DNA from: Pseudomonas fluorescens
GTDB lineage: Bacteria > Pseudomonadota > Gammaproteobacteria > Pseudomonadales > Pseudomonadaceae
Direction of reading: 5' to 3'
NCBI RefSeq assembly: GCF_001623525.1
Contig: NZ_CP015225.1
Location: 186,001-250,000 of the forward strand
DNA: 64,000 bases
In this document: piece after piece, positions 37,646-48,900 of the stretch
How the letters are laid out: every line of letters begins with the position of its first letter
How positions within the stretch are numbered: position 1 is the first letter of the stretch
Program-made: the position numbers and the translations under genes
The notes under the pieces: generated by a model
What the model was told of the DNA's origin: nothing
Seen by the model: the letters and a program-made list of their open reading frames with translations, nothing else
Database searches by the model: none

Positions 37646-39568
37646 ATGCCAACTATTACTCTTCCCGACGGCAGTCAACGTTCATTCGATCACCCGGTTT
37701 CCGTAGCCGAGGTCGCCGCATCCATCGGCGCGGGCCTGGCCAAGGCCACCCTGGCCGGCAAGGTCAACGGCAAGCTGGTCGACGCCAGTGACGTCATCGA
37801 CAGCGACGCCACGCTGCAAATCATCACGCCAAAGGATGAAGAGGGGCTGGAGATCATTCGCCACTCTTGCGCGCACCTGGTCGGCCACGCGGTCAAGCAG
37901 CTGTACCCGAGCGCGAAGATGGTCATCGGGCCGGTCATCGACGAAGGCTTCTATTACGACATCGCCTTCGAGCGTCCTTTCACGCCGGAAGACATGGCGG
38001 CCATCGAACAGCGCATGCAGCAGCTGATCGAGAAGGATTACGACGTCATCAAGAAAGTCACCCCGCGTGCCGAGGTCATCGAAGTCTTCAAGGCCCGTGG
38101 CGAGGACTACAAGTTGCGTCTGGTGGAAGACATGCCGGACGAGCAGGCCATGGGCCTGTACTACCACGAAGAATACGTCGACATGTGCCGTGGCCCGCAT
38201 GTGCCGAACACGCGTTTCCTCAAATCCTTCAAGCTGACCAAGCTGTCCGGCGCCTACTGGCGTGGCGATGCGAAGAACGAGCAGTTGCAGCGCGTCTATG
38301 GCACTGCCTGGGCCGACAAGAAGCAACTGGCGGCCTACATCCAGCGTATCGAAGAAGCCGAGAAGCGCGACCATCGCAAGATCGGCAAGCGTCTGGGCCT
38401 GTTCCACACCCAGGAAGAATCCCCGGGCATGGTGTTCTGGCACCCGAACGGCTGGACCCTGTACCAGGTGCTCGAGCAATACATGCGCCAGGTCCAGCGT
38501 GAAAACGGCTACCTCGAGATCAAGACGCCGCAAGTGGTGGACCGCAGCCTGTGGGAGAAATCCGGGCACTGGGCCAACTACGCCGACAACATGTTCACCA
38601 CCCAGTCGGAAAACCGCGACTACGCCATCAAGCCGATGAACTGCCCTTGCCACGTGCAGGTGTTCAACCAGGGCCTGAAAAGCTACCGCGAGTTGCCGAT
38701 GCGCCTGGCCGAGTTCGGTGCCTGCCACCGTAACGAGCCTTCGGGTGCGCTGCACGGCATCATGCGCGTGCGTGCGTTCACCCAGGACGATGCGCACATT
38801 TTCTGCACTGAAGAGCAGATGCAGGCCGAATCCGCCGCCTTCATCAAGCTGACCATGGACGTCTACCGCGACTTCGGCTTCACCGAAGTCGAAATGAAAC
38901 TGTCCACTCGTCCGGAAAAGCGCGTTGGCTCCGACGAACTGTGGGATCGCGCCGAAGCGGCCCTGGCGGCTGCCCTCGATAGCGCGGGCCTGGCGTACGA
39001 CCTGCAGCCGGGTGAGGGGGCCTTCTACGGTCCGAAAATCGAATTCTCGCTGAAAGATTGCCTCGGTCGTGTGTGGCAGTGTGGTACCTTGCAGCTCGAT
39101 TTCAACCTGCCGATCCGTCTGGGCGCCGAATATGTGTCCGAAGACAACAGCCGCAAGCACCCGGTCATGCTTCACCGCGCGATCCTCGGTTCCTTCGAGC
39201 GTTTCGTCGGGATCCTGATCGAGCACTACGAGGGTGCGTTCCCCGCGTGGCTGGCGCCGACCCAGGCAGTGATCATGAATATCACTGATAAACAGGCAGA
39301 TTTTGCCGCCGAAGTCGAAAAAACTCTCAACCAAAGCGGATTTCGTGCCAAGTCCGACTTGAGAAATGAAAAGATCGGCTTTAAAATCCGCGAGCATACT
39401 TTGCTCAAGGTTCCCTTTCTCTTGGTTATTGGAGATCGGGAGGTCGAGATGCAGACTGTCGCTGTGCGTACTCGTGAAGGTGCTGACCTGGGCTCGATGC
39501 CCGTCGCCGAATTCGCTGAGTTCCTCGCGCAAGCGGTTTCCCGGCGTGGTCGCCCAGATTTGGAGTAA
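37646..39568 (+). CDS. thrS: Threonyl-tRNA synthetase
   Basis: 640-residue class II synthetase. TGS domain (1-62), second additional domain for editing (about 65-240, [16 protein letters not shown] and [14 protein letters not shown]), catalytic core (about 245-535, zinc ligand Cys in [12 protein letters not shown], motif 2 [20 protein letters not shown], motif 3 [17 protein letters not shown]) and C-terminal anticodon domain. ATG at 37646 follows AGGAGAGGAGG; the upstream start at 37613 lies inside the regulatory hairpin. Start of the cluster thrS-infC-rpmI-rplT-pheST-ihfA. Confidence 0.97.
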   Translation: MPTITLPDGSQRSFDHPVSVAEVAASIGAGLAKATLAGKVNGKLVDASDVIDSDATLQIITPKDEEGLEIIRHSCAHLVGHAVKQLYPSAKMVIGPVIDEGFYYDIAFERPFTPEDMAAIEQRMQQLIEKDYDVIKKVTPRAEVIEVFKARGEDYKLRLVEDMPDEQAMGLYYHEEYVDMCRGPHVPNTRFLKSFKLTKLSGAYWRGDAKNEQLQRVYGTAWADKKQLAAYIQRIEEAEKRDHRKIGKRLGLFHTQEESPGMVFWHPNGWTLYQVLEQYMRQVQRENGYLEIKTPQVVDRSLWEKSGHWANYADNMFTTQSENRDYAIKPMNCPCHVQVFNQGLKSYRELPMRLAEFGACHRNEPSGALHGIMRVRAFTQDDAHIFCTEEQMQAESAAFIKLTMDVYRDFGFTEVEMKLSTRPEKRVGSDELWDRAEAALAAALDSAGLAYDLQPGEGAFYGPKIEFSLKDCLGRVWQCGTLQLDFNLPIRLGAEYVSEDNSRKHPVMLHRAILGSFERFVGILIEHYEGAFPAWLAPTQAVIMNITDKQADFAAEVEKTLNQSGFRAKSDLRNEKIGFKIREHTLLKVPFLLVIGDREVEMQTVAVRTREGADLGSMPVAEFAEFLAQAVSRRGRPDLE

Positions 39569-39570
39569 TT

Positions 39571-40119
39571 ATTATTAAGCGTGAAATGAGACAAGATAAA
39601 CGAGCTGCACCGAAAGCCCCGATCAACGAGAATATCTCGGCACGCGAGGTTCGGTTAATTGGCGCTGACGGCGAGCAGATTGGCATCGTCTCGATTGATG
39701 AAGCGCTTCGTATTGCTGAAGAAGCCAAGCTTGATCTGGTAGAAATTTCCGCAGACGCAGTCCCACCGGTTTGCCGGGTGATGGACTACGGCAAGTCGAT
39801 CTTCGAAAAGAAGAAGCAGATTGCCGCGGCGAAGAAAAACCAGAAGCAGATTCAGGTAAAAGAAATCAAGTTTCGTCCAGGGACGGAGGAAGGGGATTAC
39901 CAGGTAAAACTGCGCAACCTGGTACGTTTCCTGAGTGACGGGGACAGGGCCAAGGTATCCTTGCGATTCCGCGGCCGTGAGATGGCCCACCAGGAGCTGG
40001 GGATGGAACTCCTCAAGCGGGTTGAACAAGACCTGCTCGAGTACGGTTCGGTCGAACAGCATCCTAAGATGGAAGGACGCCAGCTGATCATGGTCATCGC
40101 CCCGAAAAAGAAGAAGTAA
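39571..40119 (+). CDS. infC: Translation initiation factor IF-3, AUU start
   Basis: About 182 residues that bind the 30S subunit and check start codons. The first ATG in frame (39586) is internal; the codons before it are ATT ATT ATT AAG CGT GAA, and Pseudomonas IF-3 begins with the residues [11 protein letters not shown], so translation starts at one of the ATT codons (39568, 39571 or 39574; 39571 chosen from GGAG spacing). AUU initiation lets IF-3 reject its own mRNA when abundant, as in E. coli. The N-domain (about 15-85), lysine-rich linker ([15 protein letters not shown]) and C-domain are complete. Confidence 0.93.
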   Translation: MIKREMRQDKRAAPKAPINENISAREVRLIGADGEQIGIVSIDEALRIAEEAKLDLVEISADAVPPVCRVMDYGKSIFEKKKQIAAAKKNQKQIQVKEIKFRPGTEEGDYQVKLRNLVRFLSDGDRAKVSLRFRGREMAHQELGMELLKRVEQDLLEYGSVEQHPKMEGRQLIMVIAPKKKK

Positions 40120-40179
40120 TCACCAGGGCACGGCAGGCCTTGCGATTATGTTTATCAACTGAATGCGGAGTATCCGAAC

Positions 40180-40374
40180 ATGCCAAAGATGAAAACCAAA
40201 AGTGGTGCTGCTAAGCGGTTTCTGAAAACTGCTAACGGTATCAAGCACAAGCACGCTTTCAAGAGCCACATCCTGACCAAAATGTCGACCAAGCGTAAGC
40301 GTCAACTGCGCGGTAGCAGCTTGCTGCATCCGTCTGACGTGGCAAAAGTCGAGCGCATGCTGCGCCTTCGTTAA
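40180..40374 (+). CDS. rpmI: 50S ribosomal protein L35
   Basis: 64-residue basic protein with the family pattern [14 protein letters not shown] and [15 protein letters not shown], ending VERMLRLR. Second gene in the infC-rpmI-rplT group; in E. coli it is translationally coupled and controlled by L20. GGAG lies before the ATG. Confidence 0.97.
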   Translation: MPKMKTKSGAAKRFLKTANGIKHKHAFKSHILTKMSTKRKRQLRGSSLLHPSDVAKVERMLRLR

Positions 40375-40404
40375 TTTTTGGATCAAGAATAGAGGAAGTA
40401 ACTC

Positions 40405-40761
40405 ATGGCTCGTGTAAAGCGTGGCGTCATTGCCCGTAAGCGTCACAAAAAAATTCTGAAACTTGCTAAAGGCTACTACGGCGCGCGTTCCCGCGTATTC
40501 CGTGTTGCCAAGCAAGCGGTAATCAAGGCAGGCCAATACGCCTACCGTGACCGTCGTCAGAAAAAACGTCAGTTCCGCGCTCTGTGGATCGCTCGTATCA
40601 ACGCTGGTGCTCGTGTTAACGGTCTGTCCTACAGCCGTTTCATTGCCGGCCTGAAAAAAGCGTCCATCGAGATCGACCGTAAGGTTCTGGCTGATCTGGC
40701 AGTGAACGAAAAAGCGGCGTTTGCTGCGATTGTCGAGAAAGCTAAAGCCACCTTGGCTTAA
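40405..40761 (+). CDS. rplT: 50S ribosomal protein L20
   Basis: 118 residues: [30 protein letters not shown] as the extended basic N-terminus needed for ribosome assembly, and globular C-terminus [28 protein letters not shown]. It is also the known translational repressor of rpmI-rplT in enterics. Confidence 0.97.
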
Positions 40762-40816
40762 GTACCCCCGACAGTCACCAGGGCTCACCTCTGTGGGCTC
40801 GGGTGTTAAACGTCAT

Positions 40817-41887
<1,071 letters not shown>

Positions 41888-41922
41888 GCCGCAGTCCGTA
41901 ACGAATCTATTGGGAGAGCAGG

Positions 41923-44301
41923 ATGAAATTCAGTGAACAATGGCTGCGCGGCTGGGTAAGCCCGCAGGTAAGTCGGGACGAGCTGGTTGCTCGCCTGTCG
42001 ATGGCCGGCCTCGAGGTCGATAGCGTCACGCCGGCTGCCGGTGATTTCAGCGGTGTGGTAGTGGGCGAGGTGCTGGGCACCGAGCAGCACCCGGACGCTG
42101 ACAAATTGCGGGTTTGCCAGGTCAGCAATGGCGCGGAAACCTTCCAGGTGGTCTGCGGCGCGCCCAACGTGCGCCCGGGCCTGAAGATCCCGTTCGCCAT
42201 GATCGGTGCCGAGCTGCCAGGCGACTTCAAGATCAAGAAAGCCAAGCTGCGTGGCGTTGAGTCCAACGGCATGCTGTGCTCCCAGGCCGAACTGAAGATC
42301 GGCGAAGGCAACGATGGCCTGATGGAACTGCCGGCTGATGCGCCGGTGGGCCAGGACATCCGTGAGTACCTGGGGCTGGACGATGCGAGCATTGAGGTCG
42401 ACCTGACGCCGAACCGTGGCGACTGCCTGTCCCTGGCCGGTCTGGCCCGCGAAGTCGGCGCGCTGTATGCCGTCCCCGTGACGCGTCCTGTGGTCGCGGC
42501 CGTGCCGGCGGTGCATGATGAGGTGCGCGCGGTTGAAGTCCTCGCGCCGGCGGCGTGCCCACGTTACCTGGGCCGCGTGATCCGTAACGTCGACCTGTCG
42601 AAGCCGACGCCGCTTTGGATGGTCGAGCGCCTGCGCCGTGCCGACGTGCGCAGCATCGACGCCGCCGTTGACATCACCAACTACGTGATGCTGGAGCTGG
42701 GTCAACCGCTGCACGCGTTCGATCTCGCCGAAATCAACGGCGGTATTCGCGTGCGCATGGCCGAAGAGGGCGAGAAGCTGGTCCTGCTCGACGGCCAGGA
42801 AGTGACCTTGCGCAGCGATACACTGGTGATTGCCGACCATTCCCGCGCCTTGGCGATTGCCGGCGTAATGGGTGGCGAGCACAGCGGTGTTTCCACCACG
42901 ACCCGTGACGTATTCCTTGAAAGCGCGTTCTTCGACCAGATCGCAGTGGCTGGCAAGGCGCGCTCCTATGGGCTGCACACCGATGCTTCGCACCGTTACG
43001 AGCGTGGCGTGGACTGGCAACTGGCCCGTGAAGCCATGGAGCGCGCCACTGGCTTGCTGCTGGACATCACCGGTGGCGAAGCCGGCCCGATCATCGAGAC
43101 CGTCAGCGAACAGCACCTGCCGAAGATCGCTCCGATCACCCTGCGTGCCCAACGCATCACCCAGATGCTGGGCATGGAAATGGACGCTGCCGAAGTCGAG
43201 CGCCTGCTCAGTGCCCTTGGCCTGGGTATCAGTGCGGATGGGGCAGGGCAGTGGCGCGTCGAAGTGCCAAGCCATCGCTTCGATATCAGCCTGGAAGTCG
43301 ACCTGATCGAAGAACTGGCCCGCCTGTATGGCTACAACCGCCTGCCGGTTCGCTACCCGCAAGCGCGCCTGGCCCCACAGGCCAAGGCTGAAGCCCGCAG
43401 CGACCTGCCGGAACTGCGCCGCCTGCTGGTGGCCCGTGGTTATCAGGAAGCGATCACCTACAGCTTCATCGATCCGCGTCAGTTCGAGCTGTTCAATCCG
43501 GGTGTCGAGCCGCTGTTGCTGGCCAACCCGATCTCCAACGACATGGCCGCCATGCGCTCGTCGCTGTGGCCTGGTTTGGTCAAATCGCTGCAGCACAACC
43601 TGAACCGTCAACAGGATCGCGTGCGTCTGTTCGAAAGCGGCCTGCGCTTTGTCGGGCAACTGGACGGCTTGAAGCAAGAGTCGATGCTGGCCGGTGTGGT
43701 CTGCGGCAGTCGCTTGCCGGAAGGCTGGGCGCAAGGTCGCGATGGCGTCGATTTCTTCGACGTCAAGGCTGACGTGGAAGCGGTGCTCGGCTTCGCCGGT
43801 GCGCTCGACGCGTTCACTTTCGTGCCAGGCAAGCATCCAGCGCTGCATCCTGGACAGACCGCACGCATCGAGCGAGACGGGCGCGAAGTCGGCTATGTCG
43901 GTGCCATTCACCCTGAACTGTCGAAAACCCTGGGCCTTGATCGTCCGGTCTTCGTTTTCGAGCTGGTTCTGGCTGAAGTCGCCCAGGGGAAAATGCCTAA
44001 ATTCCAGGAGTTATCGCGCTTTCCTGAAGTGCGTCGTGACCTGGCGTTGCTGGCCGATCGCGACGTTGCATCCAGCGCCGTGCTGGAGGTAATCCGTGAA
44101 AATGCAGGCGAATGGCTGACGGACCTCAGGCTATTTGACGTGTATCAGGGTAAAGGTATTGATCCGCATAGAAAAAGCCTTGCAGTTGGCTTGACCTGGC
44201 AGCATCCATCGCGCACTCTTAATGACGATGAGGTGAATACCGCAACGCAGAATATCCTCACCTCGCTCGAAAACAGGTTGAACGCCACGTTAAGGAAGTG
44301 A
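41923..44301 (+). CDS. pheT: Phenylalanyl-tRNA synthetase beta subunit
   Basis: 792 residues: tRNA-binding EMAP-like domain (about 40-150, DKLRVCQV, GAPNVR), B3/B4 editing domain (about 210-385), B5 domain (about 400-475), core (about 480-690) and C-terminal ferredoxin-fold anticodon-binding domain (about 698-792, FPEVRRDLALL). Full length for the family. Followed 3 bases later by ihfA. Confidence 0.97.
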   Translation: MKFSEQWLRGWVSPQVSRDELVARLSMAGLEVDSVTPAAGDFSGVVVGEVLGTEQHPDADKLRVCQVSNGAETFQVVCGAPNVRPGLKIPFAMIGAELPGDFKIKKAKLRGVESNGMLCSQAELKIGEGNDGLMELPADAPVGQDIREYLGLDDASIEVDLTPNRGDCLSLAGLAREVGALYAVPVTRPVVAAVPAVHDEVRAVEVLAPAACPRYLGRVIRNVDLSKPTPLWMVERLRRADVRSIDAAVDITNYVMLELGQPLHAFDLAEINGGIRVRMAEEGEKLVLLDGQEVTLRSDTLVIADHSRALAIAGVMGGEHSGVSTTTRDVFLESAFFDQIAVAGKARSYGLHTDASHRYERGVDWQLAREAMERATGLLLDITGGEAGPIIETVSEQHLPKIAPITLRAQRITQMLGMEMDAAEVERLLSALGLGISADGAGQWRVEVPSHRFDISLEVDLIEELARLYGYNRLPVRYPQARLAPQAKAEARSDLPELRRLLVARGYQEAITYSFIDPRQFELFNPGVEPLLLANPISNDMAAMRSSLWPGLVKSLQHNLNRQQDRVRLFESGLRFVGQLDGLKQESMLAGVVCGSRLPEGWAQGRDGVDFFDVKADVEAVLGFAGALDAFTFVPGKHPALHPGQTARIERDGREVGYVGAIHPELSKTLGLDRPVFVFELVLAEVAQGKMPKFQELSRFPEVRRDLALLADRDVASSAVLEVIRENAGEWLTDLRLFDVYQGKGIDPHRKSLAVGLTWQHPSRTLNDDEVNTATQNILTSLENRLNATLRK

Positions 44302-44304
44302 CGT

Positions 44305-44607
44305 ATGGGGGCTCTGACGAAAGCTGAGATGGCGGAACGTCTGTATGAGGAGCTGGGCCTGAATAAACGGGAGGCCAAAGAATTGGTCGAACTGTTTTTC
44401 GAAGAAATCAGGCACGCTCTGGAAGACAACGAGCAGGTCAAGTTGTCCGGTTTCGGCAATTTCGACCTTCGGGACAAACGCCAGCGGCCTGGCCGCAATC
44501 CGAAAACGGGAGAAGAAATCCCGATCACGGCTCGCCGTGTGGTCACCTTTCGTCCAGGGCAGAAGTTGAAGGCCCGAGTTGAGGCTTATGCTGGAACCAA
44601 GTCATAA
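44305..44607 (+). CDS. ihfA: Integration host factor alpha subunit
   Basis: 100-residue DNA-bending protein. [34 protein letters not shown] forms the dimer helices; the beta arm [22 protein letters not shown] contains the intercalating Pro (RNPKTGE). It pairs with IhfB to shape promoters, replication and recombination sites. Its 3' end overlaps the merR-like gene by 20 bases. Confidence 0.96.
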   Translation: MGALTKAEMAERLYEELGLNKREAKELVELFFEEIRHALEDNEQVKLSGFGNFDLRDKRQRPGRNPKTGEEIPITARRVVTFRPGQKLKARVEAYAGTKS

Positions 44608-44944
44608 CGACGAACTACCCGTCATCCCGGGCAAACGCTACTTCACCATTGGTGAAGTCAGCGAGCTGTGTGCGGTAAAACCGCACGTGCTGCGCTATTG
44701 GGAGCAGGAGTTTCCTCAACTCAACCCGGTCAAGCGCCGCGGAAACCGCCGGTATTATCAGCGTCAAGACGTGCTGATGATCCGGCAGATCCGCGCGCTG
44801 CTGTACGATCAGGGGTTCACCATCGGCGGCGCACGCCTGCGCCTCTCCGGTGATGAGGCCAAGGACGATACAACCCAGTACAAACAGATGATCCGCCAGA
44901 TGATCGCCGAGCTTGAAGATGTGCTGGTGGTGCTCAAGAAATAA
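44588..44944 (+). CDS. MerR family transcriptional regulator
   Basis: 118 residues with the MerR winged helix-turn-helix at about 18-85 ([55 protein letters not shown]) and a short coiled-coil dimer helix. There is no effector domain or metal-binding cysteines, so the signal is unknown. The ATG at 44588 has GAGG four bases upstream. The pheT-ihfA-merR order is common in gamma-proteobacteria next to a tRNA-Pro gene. A small GTTCCG/CGGAAC hairpin at 44999-45018 follows. Confidence 0.9.
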   Translation: MLEPSHNDELPVIPGKRYFTIGEVSELCAVKPHVLRYWEQEFPQLNPVKRRGNRRYYQRQDVLMIRQIRALLYDQGFTIGGARLRLSGDEAKDDTTQYKQMIRQMIAELEDVLVVLKK

Positions 44945-45034
44945 ATTTCTGCTTTTAAATACTTCCAGTTTTCAAAAGCTTGCGATATATTCCTGAGCGT
45001 TCCGTTGAGAAGCGGAACAAGATTCACGCCTAGT

Positions 45035-45111
45035 CGGGGCGTAGCGCAGTCCGGTAGCGCACTAGCATGGGGTGCTAGGGGTCGAGTGTTCGAATCACTC
45101 CGTCCCGACCA
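45035..45111 (+). tRNA. tRNA-Pro (GGG)
   Basis: 77-nt cloverleaf: 7-bp acceptor stem CGGGGCG/CGTCCCG with one G-T pair, D-arm GCGC, anticodon stem CTAGC/GCTAG with loop ATGGGGT (anticodon GGG), T-arm GAGTG/CACTC with loop TTCGAAT, and encoded ACCA end. A common attachment site for integrative elements in pseudomonads, but no repeat of its 3' end is seen here. Confidence 0.97.
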
Positions 45112-45127
45112 TATTTTTCAATGACTT

Positions 45128-45155
45128 AGCCCAATCTGAAAAGGTTGGGCTTTTT
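45128..45155 (+). terminator. Terminator after tRNA-Pro
   Basis: AGCCCAA/TTGGGCT 7-bp stem with a ten-base loop followed by TTTTT, 16 bases after the tRNA. A typical rho-independent terminator. Confidence 0.92.
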
Positions 45156-45301
45156 CATGCCTAAAAAATACCCCCGCATTGCCTGGCTGGCAGGGCTGAA
45201 AATCCAGAGCCGTTTCTAACGTTCCTGCTTCATCCTCCAGATTCTGTCATGGACGAAAACGGCCCCAGTGCTCATCCAACAATACGTCCGGTTATCGTGG
45301 C

Positions 45302-45994
45302 TCACCTTGAAGCACTGTTGCGAGAATCGGTCATGGCCGACAAGGCCACGGAGGTCGCTGCTGTGCGTGTTTCTACACCTAACTTCACATACACATGTTC
45401 CAGATGTTTGTTCACGGTGCGTGGGCTCAGATCAAGAATGGTGCCGATGTCGCGGTTGGTCTTGCCGCAGGCCACCCAGCGCAGAACCTCGACTTCTCGA
45501 CCGGTGAGCTGAAAGCGTGCCGACAGCACTCTGTGCGCCGGCTCGTCGTCCAGGCTCGGCGCGGCTGGTTGTGACGCCGCTCGGGCCGAGAGCAGGATGC
45601 GCGAGGTGCGCAGGTGCGCGGCGACCCGGGCCAGCACTTCGTCGGTCTGGATCGGCTTGGTCACGTAGTCGCTGCCACCCACTTCAAAGCCCTGGACCAC
45701 ATGCCTGCTTTCCGTCAGCGCGGTCATGAACAGCACCGGAATATCGGCGTTGGCCGGTTGCTCCTTGATCCGCCGGCAGGTCTCGAAGCCGTCCAGGCCC
45801 GGCATCATCGCATCCAGCAGGATCAGGTCTGGACGCCGGCGTTCGATGCGGTTCAGGGCGCTGAGCCCGTCGAGGGCCACCAGCACCATGTAGCCGGCAT
45901 CGTTGAGGGCGTCGGAGAGCATGGCGAGGTTGTCCGGGGTGTCGTCCACAATCAACACGACACCGGGTTCAGCGACTGTGGTCAGTGCATTCAT
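45302..45994 (-). CDS. LuxR/NarL-type response regulator paired with the permease-kinase
   Basis: 230 residues. Receiver domain at about 11-125 with acidic pocket DD (17-18), phospho-acceptor Asp61 (LLDAMMPGLDG) and Lys113 (DYVTKPI); LuxR-type helix-turn-helix at about 160-220 (LTGREVEVLRWVACGKTNRDIGTILDLSPRTVNKHLEHVYVKLG). It overlaps the upstream sensor-kinase gene by 26 bases and has a strong GGAGG site, so the pair is translated together. It probably activates the divergent amide operon, with the TACGTCA sites at 49550-49587 as the best binding candidates (inference). Confidence 0.92.
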   Translation of the reverse strand: MNALTTVAEPGVVLIVDDTPDNLAMLSDALNDAGYMVLVALDGLSALNRIERRRPDLILLDAMMPGLDGFETCRRIKEQPANADIPVLFMTALTESRHVVQGFEVGGSDYVTKPIQTDEVLARVAAHLRTSRILLSARAASQPAAPSLDDEPAHRVLSARFQLTGREVEVLRWVACGKTNRDIGTILDLSPRTVNKHLEHVYVKLGVETRTAATSVALSAMTDSRNSASR

Positions 45995-48900
45995 CTTCTG
46001 CCTCCTTGAGGGCGCGGTTGATTTCGTCCAGGCGAAAATTTTTCAGCAGCTTGCGTAGCGAACTGATGAAAGGGGCGGTGGCTGGTGTCTCGGCCTGGAT
46101 GGCGTCGAGTTTTTCGTGCAGACCGCGTACGTAGCCGATGGCGCTGAGTTCGCCGAGGGCGATGAGGTCAGGCTGTGAGGGCAATATCCCCGGTTCGGGG
46201 AATGTCGCAGGGGCTGGTTTTTCGCGGCGCAGCCAGTGCAGGTCGAGCTGTTTCTGGATCCGCTCGAGCAGCTCCGGGGTGTGTACCGGCTTGGCAAGGT
46301 AGTCGTTGCAGACACTGGCCAGGCTGCGCTCGCGCTCGTCGTTAAAGGCATTGGCCGATATCACGATGATCGGTGCCGTGGACAACGCATTGCGGCGGAT
46401 CAGCCGGCTGGTTTCCCAGCCATCCATCGTCGGCATCGACAGGTCCATGAGAATCAGGTCCGGCCCCAGCAGGGCGACCTGGCGAATCGCTTCCTGGCCG
46501 TTGCTGGCCTGGACCACTTCAAAGCCCAGGGGCGTAAGCATGCCGCTGAGGACCTTGCGATGGTCCACATGGTCGTCCACTACCAGCACCAGACGCCGCG
46601 GCCCCTGGTAGCCGATGATGTCGTGTTCGACATGGATCACCGCTTGCGGCACCCGTACTTGCGAGAGAAACAGGCGCACCTGGAAACAGGTGCCCTTGTC
46701 CTGCTGACTCTTGACCTGCAACTCGCCGCCCATCAGCGAGGTGAGCATGCGGGTAATGGTCAGGCCCAGGCCAACGCCCTTGTCCTGGCGCATCAGATCA
46801 CCGCGCTCGAAAGGCTGGAAGATTCGCTCGATGTGCTCGGGGTCGATGCCGATACCTGTGTCGATGATGTCGAAGGTTGCCGTCTCGCGCATATAACTGA
46901 CCCGCAGGCAGACTTCGCCGCTGTCGGTGAAGTTGACCGCATTGCCCAACAGGTTGATGAGGATCTGCCGGACGCGCTTTTCGTCGCCTCGCACCACCGC
47001 CGGCATCTTGCCGATCAGCTCCAGGCGAAAGCGCAACCCTTTGTCCCGTGCTTGTGGGGTGAACATCAGCTCCAGATCGTGGATCAGTTCCGGAAAGGGG
47101 ATTTCCGTCGGCTCCAGGCGCAATTTGCCAGCCTCGATCTTGGCCACATCGAGCAGGCCGTCGATCAGCGACAGCAGGTGCGAGCCGCTGCGCAGGATGG
47201 TCGCCAGGGCATCCTGATGCTGCTCCGGCATGGCCGCGTCGCGCTGCAGGATCTGGGTAAAACCGAGGATGCTGTTCAACGGCGTACGCAGTTCGTGGGA
47301 CAGTCCGGTGACGTAGCGACTCTTGGCCGCGTTGGCCGCCTCGGATGCCTCCTTGGCATCTTGCAGGGCCTGGTCGGTCAAGCGGTGGGCTTCGATTTCC
47401 TGCATCAGCAGCAGGGTCTGGCGGTCCGATTCTTCCTGGGCCACGCGGCGGCTTTCCCGCGTCAGAACGACCCACCAGGCGAGGATGGCCGCCAGTACCG
47501 AGAGCGTCAGGAAGGCCTGGAAAAATGCCTGGTACAGCGTCGCCTGGGCTTGCGGCGAGTGGGGCAGTCCCTGGGAGGCCTGGCCATAGATCAGCGCCAG
47601 AGCGCCGCTGAGCATCAGGATCAGCGCGAGCAGCAGGCCCAGGTAATGCACTAGCCGGGTGTGCAGGCGTGGCACCGTTGCATTGGGCAGCAACCAATGC
47701 AACAGCGCTTCGAACTGCGCCGACAGACGCCCGTGAGGTTTGCAGCGATCGCCGCAACGCGCGTCCAGCGAACAGCAAAGTGAGCAGATGGGCGTGCTGT
47801 AGGCCGGACAGAAAGCCATGTCGGCGGTTTCGAACGGGTTGCTGCACAGGCCGCAGGTGATCAGCGTGCTCGGTGCCACCGGTTGCAGCAGTAGCGGATC
47901 GCGGGTGCGGGCGATGTAATAGCGGCTGCGTGTGGCCCAGGCCAGCAGCGGGGTCATGACCAGCGAGGTGCCGAGGGCGACGAAGGGCGGGGCGGCCTGG
48001 GCCAGCGCACCAAATAGACCGAAGTGGGCGAGGACCGACAGCAGCGAGGCAATCAGCATGGAGCCGACGCCCACCGGGTTGATGTCGTAGAGGTGAGCGC
48101 GCTTGAACTCGATGTATTTCGGTGACAACCCCAAGGGTTTGTTGATCACCAGGTCGGCGACCACCGAGCCGATCCAGGCGATGGCGATGTTGGCGTAGAG
48201 ACCGAGCACCTGGTCGATGACGTCGAATACCCCCAGCTCCATCAGCATCAGGGCAATCGCCACATTGAACACCAGCCAAACTACGCGGCCGGGGTGACTG
48301 TGGGTGACCCGGGCGAAAAAGTTCGACCAGGCCAGGGAGCCGGCGTAGGCGTTGGTCAGGTTGATCTTCATCTGCGAGACGAAGACGAACAGCACCATGG
48401 CCGCCAGGGCCCATTCCGGCGAGGCGAACACATAACCGAAGGCCACCAGGTACATCTGGGTCGGCTCTGTAGCGCGCTCGATGGGGATCTCGTGTTGCAG
48501 GGCGAGAAATGCCAGGAAGGCGCCAGCGAACATTTTCAGGGCGCCGGGCAGGATCCAGCCGGGGCCGGCGCAGAGCAGGGCGGCCCACCAGCGCTTGCGG
48601 TTGGCCGCGGTTTTTTCCGGCAGGAAGCGCAGGTAGTCGACCTGTTCGCCGATCTGCGTCACCAGGGACAGGGCCACGGTACAGGCCGCGCAAAACGCCA
48701 GCAAATTGAAGTCGCCGCTGGCATCACGGCCCTGGAAACTGGTCCAGTCGCTGAAGGCCTCGGGGTTTTTCAGCAGCACAAACAGATAGGGCAGCACCAG
48801 CAGCACCAGCCACAACGGCTGGGTCCAGAGTTGCAGGCGGCTGATCAGGGTCACCCCATAGGCCACCAGGGGGATCACCAGCACAGAGCAGATCACATAG

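Noticed and set aside
37682..39532. 616-codon open frame opposite thrS
   Set aside because: ThrS is unambiguous on the other strand; the antisense frame has no conserved domain and arises from GC-rich codon positions.
45035..45111. tRNA-Pro as attachment site of an integrated island
   Set aside because: No second copy of the tRNA 3' end, no integrase gene and no shift in gene content style nearby that would mark an island boundary inside the window.
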